NCBI GenBank assembly: GCA_019054805.1
Contig: JAHQIY010000016.1
Coordinates: forward strand, 992,001-1,056,000
DNA: 64,000 nt
From: Brachionus manjavacas
Taxonomy: Eukaryota; Rotifera; Eurotatoria; Ploima; Brachionidae
Reading direction: 5' to 3'
Shown here: piece by piece, positions 55,052 through 64,000 of the stretch
How positions within the stretch are numbered: position 1 is the stretch's first letter
How the letters are laid out: the number at the start of each line of letters is the position of its first letter
The notes under the pieces: model-generated
The model's input: the letters and a program-made list of their open reading frames with translations, nothing else
Databases searched by the model: none
What the model was told of the DNA's origin: nothing
Translations under genes and position numbers: made by a program

Positions 55052-58000
55052 TTAGCTATTTAAAGAAGCTTCAGCACTTTCACTATATTTGGATGTGATA
55101 TTAGAAGCATTTTTAGTCAGTTTTGAGCGACGGCGTTCAATTCCAGACTTTCTGTTAATGGTTCTTCTTGGTCTGCGGTGAATTGGAGTCTTGGACCAGT
55201 CGGGATCATTGGCCGGATTATCGTCCACACTTAAAGAGTCAGAAAGGGAATTTTCTTTGACGTCAAAACAAATTGTCGTGTTGTTAATAGAAGACACATT
55301 TTTAGACTGATCATTAACCAGACTCGCATCGACTTCAGGAACTTTGTATATAACTCTTGTTCTACGGTGGTCTTTTTTAGCTTTTTGAACTCTCCTGTAA
55401 TCTTCTTTATTGGTCATATCACCCATCTCCTTTGAAAAAAAGTAATTCTATATTTTAAATTTTTTCTTAATTGTATTACTCTTTTTTTGACCGGTTGTGG
55501 CTCAGTAAATATGTGAACATTATTTTCAAAACGTTTTTCCATATTTTGAAGAGTGTCGTAGATGATATTGTAGCGCTCTACGTCCGTTTTGTTCAGGTCA
55601 TTCATGGTAGTTTTCAAAAAGCATAAAATCTAGTTTAAAAATTTAGTACTCCAAAAATAAAAATATAAACAACACTCACCCTTTGCTCATAGTAGTTTTG
55701 CAAATCGCTTATTTCTCTGCTTGAATTTTTCTTTGTTTTGATGAGTTCTTCTTCTGTCGATTCGTGTTTTTTCTTCAAATCTCTCAGTTCTTGGTTAATA
55801 CCTTAAAAATTAAGATTTTTTATTTTTGTTTGCCATAAAAATAATCTAAGTTTTTAAAATAAATTCAAATTCAAGCAGAGCGTTTTTATTTACATTGAAC
55901 TATTGTCAAGTTAAGTTTCCAATTTTTTTTTTAACCCTCATAAATAAATAAACTAAATGTTAATCAAATTTAAGTAGATTCTAAAAAAAATCAGCAAAAT
56001 ATTTGAATAAAAACAAGCTCAAATTAGAGTTGTAAATAATTCATGGAAGTTTAAGACAAAATTTTGAATATTTAGTAATTTTTTTCCCTTTTTTTTAATT
56101 TAATTTAAAAAAAATTTTGAAATTTTAATTGATTCATTTAATTTTATTACAAAAATTATTTGTTTATTTTGGTTGAAATTTGTTTTGAAGAAACATGTGA
56201 ATCAAGTCAGAGCCTTTGAGGCAACTAGAAGTTCATGATCATGATCACTATGATCAAAGCTTAAAAGACTAAAATCTTAAATAAAATAATGAAATTAGCT
56301 TTTTTAAATTTTTTTTAAATAAAATACAAAAAGCATATTATTTTTATAAAAAAAAGAATATTTTTTTTCTATAATTGATCTTAAATTGATTCTTCTAAAA
56401 GTTTTTTTGTAAATTTTTAAATACAAATTTAAGTTTTACATTTAGGTTTCCAAATAATGGCTTTAAATGATAGTTTAATATTAATTAAAATATATTACAA
56501 TGAAAAAAAGTTAAATTTTGTGTAGCAAAATTCAAAATTTTGATTAAGATTATATTTTTACTTCAGATAAAAATTCATATAATTTTCTCCCTAGTCCAAT
56601 TCAATTGGATAAACTTGTCATAGTATGATTACAAAAATACATTTTTTTATAAATCAAAAACTAAAAATTTTGATTAGAAATTCACATTTGCAGCTTTTAA
56701 TTGATTCTCTGACTTGTGGCGACCATGCTTAACGCTGCCGCCATGTGATATTGACAATAAGAAAAAATGCTATAACTAATTCTTTATATAATGATAAGAT
56801 GATCTATAATAATAAAAAAGAGTTGCTTTTAAATGGAATCAGATCCGTGTAAAGATTCTTAAAAATAATAAAGATAATTTTATAAATTGCCAAATAAGTT
56901 AAAGTGAAATCTAACTAGTTCCAGTTGATAAATTATTCAAGACATCAGATAATAATATGACAAAGTCACAATGCTTAATTTCAATTAATTTTTATATGAT
57001 TCTAAAGACACGCTTTATTTTGCCTTTAAAAGGTAACTTTTACCACATCAGTCACATATCTTCAAAACTTTACCACGTTCATTACATCACAAGCTCTTTA
57101 AAATATATTTTACTTTGCTAATTTATTAATTAAATTATTTTTGTTTTGCATTTAAAAATATTTATATAATAAAAAAAAATCTCGAAAAAGTTGAAAGACA
57201 AAATAATTGTAATTAATTTTTGGGTTTCGGGATTTTTACTTGACGAGATTATGTCCATTTCACCATATTATGTTATCACCTGATATTCGATCTTTTATAA
57301 GATTTTGGAAAAGGGGAAGCGTGAAATTGCATAGAAAAAAACATAAATTTGATTTGATGTTTTTATAAAATTCGAGAATTATTAGTGTAATTGAGTATAC
57401 TGTGTCACCAAATTTCCTAATTAGAAAGTAAAAAAATTGTAAAAAATTTTTCTTTTAGTTCAAAATTAGAATTAGTAAAACAATGCATCGGAAGCTGATG
57501 CCGAAATGGCGGTCAAAGATTTCGAAAAATCTTTAACCAAAGAAAAATGCCAAAATTATATAAATCATTTAAAAAAGGTTTTTATTTGATTTTATTTTCA
57601 ATTTAATCTTTAAAAAAAATTTTAATAAAAATTAAGGTAATTAAAGTGCTTATAGATATGGAGAATAGTCGAATCATCGGGATGTGTATAATTGAAATTT
57701 TTTTTTTGCCTTTTTGTTTATTGTTTATGTCACGCCAATAAATAATCAACTTTTAATATTTAAAAGCGACATCTTTTTAAATATTATAAAGTTACTTTGT
57801 TTCCAAGATAATTGTCTTTGTGTATGACATTTATAATTAACTTTTTTTAAATTTGTACAAAATCTACTTTTTACTAAAAATTATAACTATTAAATAAAAT
57901 TTCACTTGAAAAAAAGTAGTTTCTTTTTTTTCGAATTCAGGCTGAAAAAATTTAAAACAAGTCAAAAAATGTCAAAATTCTCAAAAAAACTAGTATTTTT

Positions 58001-61000
58001 TTACAAAAATTTACGTAATTTCCTGTAATTTTACGTAAAATAAGTTAATCATAGCAGTACTGTATTTTAAATAAAAAATTGGGCCTAAAATGATTGTCAA
58101 AAAGTTCAATAAATATATATGCTCTTTTTAAAAAAAAAATCTACAACTACTGCATAAATGTCTACATTCAAAAAAATTCTACAACTAAATAAATTAACTT
58201 ACGGTTAAACTCTTGAGAAAGAAAAAAAAGTAAAAAAATGTTAGTCATGTTAAAAATTATATTTTTGAGGAAAAAAAATAAAATTTACTGTTTGTAGCTG
58301 ATTCGTATTGAATTTGTTTGAGCTTTAGATCGAGCAGATACTGAACACCCGAGTTGTACAAATGTTTAAGCAACACTTTGGCTTCCAAAAGACCATGGAC
58401 AGTGTTGAAAATGTACTTGGATCTGTCCTCTTGTTCTCCTTCAATTACCATCTGTTGAATTTCATTTATCTGAAGACTCTTTCCCTCAATGTCCTCTTTG
58501 ATGCGTTCAATTTTTTCTTCAAGTTGCATTGGACTTTCGTATTCTTCATCGGAAAAATTGGCCAACAATTTACGCTTTGAACCAGGCGCTTCGTTGGCAA
58601 AATCTTCCAGTTCTTTGAGCTTTTCTTGGAGGCGATTGAGCTCAGCGGCAGACTCCTTGCGCTCTTCGATCAAATTGTTCAGGTTTATTCTAGCCACGGC
58701 AATGTCCACGCTCAGATCAAGTTCTTGGGTGACCCAGTTGCGGAGCTTTTCGCCCAAATGAGACGAGTCCTTGCGGTCGAAATTTTGCTGCCGCTTTTCA
58801 GCCACTTGCTTCTGCTTCTCCAAGGTCTCTCTCAGCTGTTTTTGTATGCGAGTTATTTCCTCGTTCTTTCGCTTGAGCACAGCCTCCTGTCTGTTGTTCC
58901 CTTCTTGTAATTTTGTGATTTCGACAAGACGCTTTCTTTCCACCGCCTTCAGCTGGTTGACTTCTTTTTCTTTTTGCTGGCGAAATTTGCGGAAAGTGTC
59001 CGTTTCGATCTTCATTTGCTTCAAAAGTTTAACTCTTTCGGTCTTGATGTTTTGAATTTCGAGTCGCAGCTTTTCACAATGCTTTTCGTTTTCTTCCTTT
59101 AGGCGAACCATTCTCACAAAGTCTTTTTCTTTTTTTTTCAGCTCGTGAACTTCGCCCTCAAGCTGCTTGAGTCTTTCTTTGCGAACTTCGGCAGGCTTTT
59201 TGCAATCTGAACTTTTGTTCACGATCAAATCTTCTTTTTCTTTCTCGAGGGCATCGATTCTATGCTTGAACTCTTCAAGTTGGGCCTCGTAGCGCATGCT
59301 GACAGTATTTTCCACCATTTTCTGGAATAGGATCTCTTTTTTGGCCAATTCGGTGTCGTATTCGCTCAGTTGACACTGCATCTTGGCCTGCCTTAGAGCG
59401 TAGTCTTTCTCCATCGGCTCGTTTAGGTCCGACACCTCTGGCTCGTTCTCAATTTCGCTTGAGTCCTTCTTTATCTGCTCGAATTCTTGCATTTTGCTTT
59501 GAAGCTCGTTAAACAGGGTCTTGTTTTGGGCCACTGTTTGGTCAAGATTCGAATGCTGGGTCATGTTGGCTGCGTTTTCTTCAGTTTCCTGGATCACTTT
59601 TTGAAACGCTACTTTTATTTCTTCGAATTTTCGCTTTTGATCATCGCGCTCAGTCTCAAGCTTAGAAAAAAATTTCAATTTTTTGGTCTAGTTAATCAAA
59701 ATTTTGAACTTGAGAACTAGACATTTGAGTCTGAAAATTTTGCAACTTAAGATGGTACTAAAATTTTTTTTTCACATTTTTTTCTCAATTAAAAAATTAT
59801 TTTAGTTAATTTTTACTTGATTGTCAAAAAAAAATTTAAATTACTAAAAATTCTATTTCTTATCGAGTGTTTTCGAACCGAAAAAAAATTCATATCATAT
59901 ATTAATACTGGACATTTTTGTATTAGATCTTATTTAACTCTCTTGCGACTACGATATTGTACAATAAAAATTAATCAATTGGTTTTTTTTTCAATAAAAT
60001 TTAGATCGATTTTTTTCACATTTTTTGATGATAATTTCCCATAAATTTTAGATATGTGGTAAACGCAAAGAATCTGAATAGGTTAAAAGTGAAGCTTGGT
60101 GTTAGGATGTCGAAAGAAAAGAACCGACTGCTGCAATTGTCTATAGCTATGCTTAGATAACCTCTAAGCTGCAGTTTATAATGCTCCTACTTTATGACAT
60201 TTTCATTTTTTTCTTTCAGGCTCATGAAAAAATTCATTTTTAATTTATCAAAAAAAAAAAAATTTTTTAAAGAAGATCATAAAGCAAACAAATAATTTTT
60301 TTAAAAAAATTTCAAATTTTTAAAGTAAATTTTAAACCAAATTTTTTTTTTCAATTAATTGAAACCACTTTGCAGGATGACTAAATTTTAACTTATTTTT
60401 TTAAATTTTAATCTTATTTAATTAAAGAAATAATAATAAAAAAAAACACATTTTTGTTCATTTATTTTCTTAGTTTGAAACTTATTATAAGATCACAAAT
60501 AAGTGACCGTGAGAAAAAACTGGCTAATAAAAATAAACCCTTAAAAATTATAATGTATCACTTTTAGCATTGATTATTACTCAATTCAAAACTGGTCTAA
60601 TAAGGAACTGAGTTCTCTGAAATTAAAAAGGAGTCATTCGAATGTTTTTTTTTAAATAAAATTTTAAAAAGTTTAGATGTTTTTTTTTATCATGAAACTA
60701 TGAATTTATAAGGATGTAATAGACCCAGTTTAAAAAAATTAAATAAAATCTATACATTTACATTTTTAAGATTAGAGTAAAATTATTTTCAACTTTCAAG
60801 TGAAGTCAAATGACTTGGTAAAGATTTTCTGAAGTCTAGTTCGGCACTTGATATTGAATATACTTTAAAATGACTTTTTTTAAAACTTAAAAATAATTTA
60901 TACAGAAAATTTTCAGCTTATAAAATATTTTAAAATATTTTTTCTAATTTAAAATATAAATAATAATAAAAAATAAAATTAAAAAACTCAAAAATTTAAT

Positions 61001-63225
61001 TAGATTAAAAAAATCGTATAGGTCAAAAAAAAATCTTATTAATCTCATGTTTTTTTTTACTTTTCGCACATCAATTTTCACATATGTGTAGCCTTGGACC
61101 TTACTTCAAAAGTAGAAACAAGACTCGGGAAAGCTGAAGTCTCATACTTAGAATTTGTGATTAAAAAAAGTATTTTTTAGTAATAAGATTCAGATATTAA
61201 GTGCTTAACTTCATTTTAAAGTCTGCAAAAAAATTCATGAAAATTATTGAATTTTTAAAAACTGTTTTAATTAGTAACTAAATTATAATCTTCAATTTTC
61301 CGAAAATATGGGCTTTTTATTTTGATTTAATTTATTATTTTTAAAGGGGCGTTTGGGGCCTGAAAATCGAACTTCGAAATTTAATTTTTTTTAAACTTAA
61401 TATAATATTCAAAATACATTGGGATAATTTAAAATTCTAATTTGATCTTCTTCTATTGGCAACAGAGTCTGAGAGTTCTAAAAAATTAATTCAAAAAATT
61501 AGTTCTCATTTTATTAACTTTTATTTAATTTTTTATTTTGATTTTTTTTTTTAATTTATTCTGAAGGAGCCCTAGCTCGGTACAGAAAACAAATAAATAA
61601 TAATAATCAAAATAAAATTTCAAAGTTCGATTTTCAGGTCCAAAATATCCTTAGCTATTTTTTTATATTGAACTAAATAAACTTAAATACATATTTAAAA
61701 AAAAAAAAAATATTAATAAAAATAATTCAACATACCTGCATGTATCTTTCATAAGTCGTTCGATTTGAAATAGTAATTCTCTGCAATTCGACTAGAAGCG
61801 ATTTGTTCTCGATCTAAATTAGCAAAAAAAAAATTTTTTAATTTTATTTTCAAAACAAAAAGAACAGGTAATATTTACTTTGAGTCGTTCGTTTTCTTCC
61901 TTAATGCTAAGCAATTCGGCTGAGTTGTCTTGCCTTTGGTCCAAAAAATATAAAACAACAATAAAAACAAAAAAGTAAAAAAAAAAAACCTACACTTTCT
62001 GCGGATTTGGATGCACCCCTGTGCCGCCAGTCAAATGGTAAATATGAGCCTTGAGCTCTTGGACCTGTTGCCTCAAGTTATTCAATTCAGCCACCTGGGG
62101 ATCAATGTTAACAATTGGCTTGTTTTTAATTTTTCTGGCCCTGTCTGCATATCTCAGCGTATTCAAACTCTCTTCCATATTCGAATCAGCCGGACTAACA
62201 CACGCTATCATCACAGTATGAGAATTGCCGCCCAGACTGTCCTGTAACAATCTAGTCAATTTGCTTTCGCGATATGGCACGTGTTTTGCCTTATTTCCTG
62301 GATTGTCCTCTCCCAAGACACTGATCACATTGCCTAGTGCCAACAGACCCAAATTGATGTTGATTCCCTCTTTGAGCCGAATTCCCTCGGCCTTCGTCTT
62401 GCTCTGTCTCTCCGAGCCGGCCAAATCGACCAAGTGAAACTTGCTCTTGATTATGCCGCCATTGTCCGGACTCGGCCCGCTTTCACTCGAGCAACTGACC
62501 TGCTCTAGAGTTATCGTAAAAATGGCATGACTTCTGGATGATTGGTCATTCATGGCTGTGCCTCCGACGACCCGGCCCTGAGAGCCTCGCTCAAGCAATT
62601 GAATAGTGGTGATCGAGTTTTTGACTTCTATTTCAGACAAGTTCATCACTCGGATTGTGTTGTTCTCTTCTCTAATGTTTAAATTTTCTTGCGTTCCTTT
62701 CAAGTTGAACAAGTCTTTGATCTCCTCGTTGTAGACCTCCACAAATGAAACTTTGACACTGAACGTCAAGTCTTTGTTGGAGTTTTGTTCATCGTCAATG
62801 CGAGTGAACAGATCGTTTAGGACGCGTGGAATAACTCCGACTTCGTCCAAATCGTTCAAGTTGAGAATTGTGTTCGTTTGAATGTCGGCGCTGGACACGC
62901 TGGCCATGGCTGACGAGAGCGCTGCGTAGCCCGAGCCCATTGTAAATGTTTTGCCGCTGCCTGTTTGCCCATAGGCCAAAACTGTTGCGTTGTAGCCTTT
63001 GAACAGAGCGTCTAGTAGTGGCTGCACGGACGCTTCGTATATGTCTATTTGTGGCGTATTCTTGCCAAATACGTAATCATATGTGAACGGTTTGTCCTTG
63101 CCGAGTATTACTTGTGGCTCGTTTGAGATAGTGCGCAAACATTCCGAGCATGCATCGTTTTTTTCGCGCTGATTCAATGGACGGATGCGCAGTGCTACCT
63201 TCACTGGTATGGCCTTGTCACTCAT
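55052..63225 (-). CDS. KIF4: Kinesin-4 chromokinesin (KIF4), without C-terminal Cys-rich domain
   Basis: Exons 63225-61994, 61933-61879, 61813-61736, 59660-58289, 55801-55680, 55629-55480 and 55429-55052 join in frame to 1128 residues. Motor domain 1-385: VALRIRPL, P-loop GQTGSGKT (86-93), [18 protein letters not shown], then the kinesin-4 neck [20 protein letters not shown] long coiled coil (about 430-950) carries KIF4-specific blocks ([58 protein letters not shown]). The basic C-terminus has [15 protein letters not shown], corresponding to the EEW motif just before the CXC domain of other KIF4 proteins. KIF4 binds chromosomes and the central spindle (PRC1) and suppresses microtubule dynamics. 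Here the cysteine-rich, iron-sulfur/DNA-binding domain that should follow is absent. A 9-nt microexon (58203-58211) with good splice sites could be included in frame. Introns 3 and 4 are 2.1 and 2.5 kb. Confidence 0.92.
57506..57741 (+). CDS. Possible small gene inside KIF4 intron 4 (uncertain)
   Basis: Forward strand: ATG at 57506 reads a charged helix ([20 protein letters not shown]) to AAG at 57577, a possible 59-nt intron, then from 57637 [16 protein letters not shown] and a hydrophobic end ([14 protein letters not shown]) to TAA at 57739, overlapping AATAAA. The first part also stays in frame upstream (SEADAE), so a further 5' exon may exist. A total of 58 residues with a hydrophobic tail would suit a tail-anchored protein. 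The donor (GTTTTT) is weak. Unrecognised; may be chance. Confidence 0.25.
59661..61735. other. KIF4 intron 3, with LINE tail and inverted repeat
   Basis: No exon seen. At 61555-61605 a LINE 3' end (CTGAAGGAGCCCTAGCTCGG, TACAGAAAACAAATAAAT) lies on the forward strand, antisense to KIF4. It is bracketed by an inverted repeat: GGCCTGAAAATCGAACTTCG (from 61358) and AAGTTCGATTTTCAGGTCC (to 61641). Confidence 0.6.
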
Positions 63226-64000
63226 TTGATTTTACTTTGTCGCTAAACTTATTGCTAATTAAAAAATGAAAAGCACTGTTGGTGTATATTGGAGAAATAT
63301 GTGTGCTAAATGTGTGTATCATAGAATTTGTAAATAACAAGCTTTGAGCAATTTTATTTCTTTAGATTAAACTAAAGCGCCATTATTTGAAAGTTCTTCT
63401 TGTGAACACAATAACGTATTTTATTTTATTCACTGAAACAGACGCATTTTTTGTCTTAAATATTTAGAAAATTTTTTTTGCACTGAGTTGTGATATCCGT
63501 AGGTCGAAAAATGATTTTTCTTTAATATTTGATATTTTTAAAGGAGATATTTTTTGTCATAATAGTTGTTTAAAAAAATTAATAAAAGTAAATAAAATTT
63601 TTTAATAGACGATAATTAATCTCTTAATTTAGACAATTAAAAAATACTCAAAAAAAATCCTAACAACTGAGCTTTCTTTTTTGACTTTAGTTTAATTCTC
63701 TTTTATTTTATCCAACTTTTATTTAATTTTTTCTATTTAAATCCTATTTTTTAATCTGAAGGAGCCTTAGCTTGATACAGATAAACAAATAAATAATTAA
63801 ATAAATAACCTTCCAGTTTTCTGTTTCTTGTTGTAGAGCAAGAAGGCAAAAAAAGTTTATTTTGATTAAAGCTTTTAATATTTAAGTGATTTACACTTTG
63901 AAACGTATTTGGAACCTCCAGTTCAACTTGATGTTGATTTTGTTTGAGTAGCTAGCTAAACATTTTTTTGTTTCAAACAAATTTTTTACGTATTCAGTTT
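63226..64000. other. Region upstream of KIF4, with a LINE 3' end
   Basis: Holds the KIF4 promoter region. At 63757-63808 the word CTGAAGGAGCCTTAGCTTGA and a following AAATAAAT tail mark another 5'-truncated LINE copy, forward strand. No gene seen to the window edge. Confidence 0.55.

Overview
This is an AT-rich animal nuclear window. Genes are split by very short introns (about 45-60 nt, GT...AG) and a few long ones (2-2.7 kb), with non-LTR retrotransposons and small inverted-repeat elements between them. The gene set (STAR/Quaking RNA-binding proteins, PIAS SUMO ligases, WASH complex subunit, KIF4 chromokinesin, geranylgeranyltransferase I beta, TMEM86, PRELI/Slowmo) is that of a bilaterian invertebrate. 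Compact introns and strong AT bias would suit a rotifer or another small protostome, but the sequence alone does not fix the phylum.

Layout. 1-302 (-): 5' end of a PRELID3/Slowmo gene. 0.3-4.6 kb: no gene; a perfect 146-bp-arm palindrome and LINE 3' fragments. 4.6-5.4 kb (+): a very divergent intronless PCNA-like clamp. 5.6-6.2 kb (-): a rearranged LINE fragment. 9.9-16.4 kb (+): two tandem STAR/KH genes related to held-out-wings/quaking; the first has two alternative N-terminal exons. 16.7-24.4 kb: a compact cluster with two secreted proteins of an unrecognised helical-repeat family (+), between them a divergent PIAS paralogue (-), WASHC3 (-) and an unrecognised six-exon coiled-coil gene (+). 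24.6-35.9 kb: mobile-element territory with two decayed SWIM/AT-hook (MULE-like) genes, a decayed Jockey-type LINE, and a young LINE whose 5' half is inverted and which sits inside one of the SWIM elements. 38.0-43.3 kb (+): the conventional PIAS gene. 44.1-48.1 kb: an inverted-repeat element and a 1.47-kb tandem duplication. 49.0-50.3 kb (+): PGGT1B. 52.1-52.9 kb (-): TMEM86. 53.5-54.1 kb: a TA-flanked inverted-repeat element. 55.1-63.2 kb (-): KIF4, with no cysteine-rich C-terminal domain.

A recurring theme is paralogue pairs inside one window: two STAR genes, two PIAS genes, two secreted repeat proteins, two SWIM-element genes. In the PIAS pair one copy looks ordinary (GC-richer, conserved) and the other divergent and AT-rich. 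The PCNA-like gene is likewise an outlier of its family. I see no operon-like arrangement; neighbours do not share a pathway, except that both PIAS proteins and PCNA families belong to SUMO/replication biology, which may be coincidence.

Exon structures below were built by hand from splice consensus, reading-frame continuity and family similarity; all exon junctions listed keep the frame. None has been checked against transcripts or databases.
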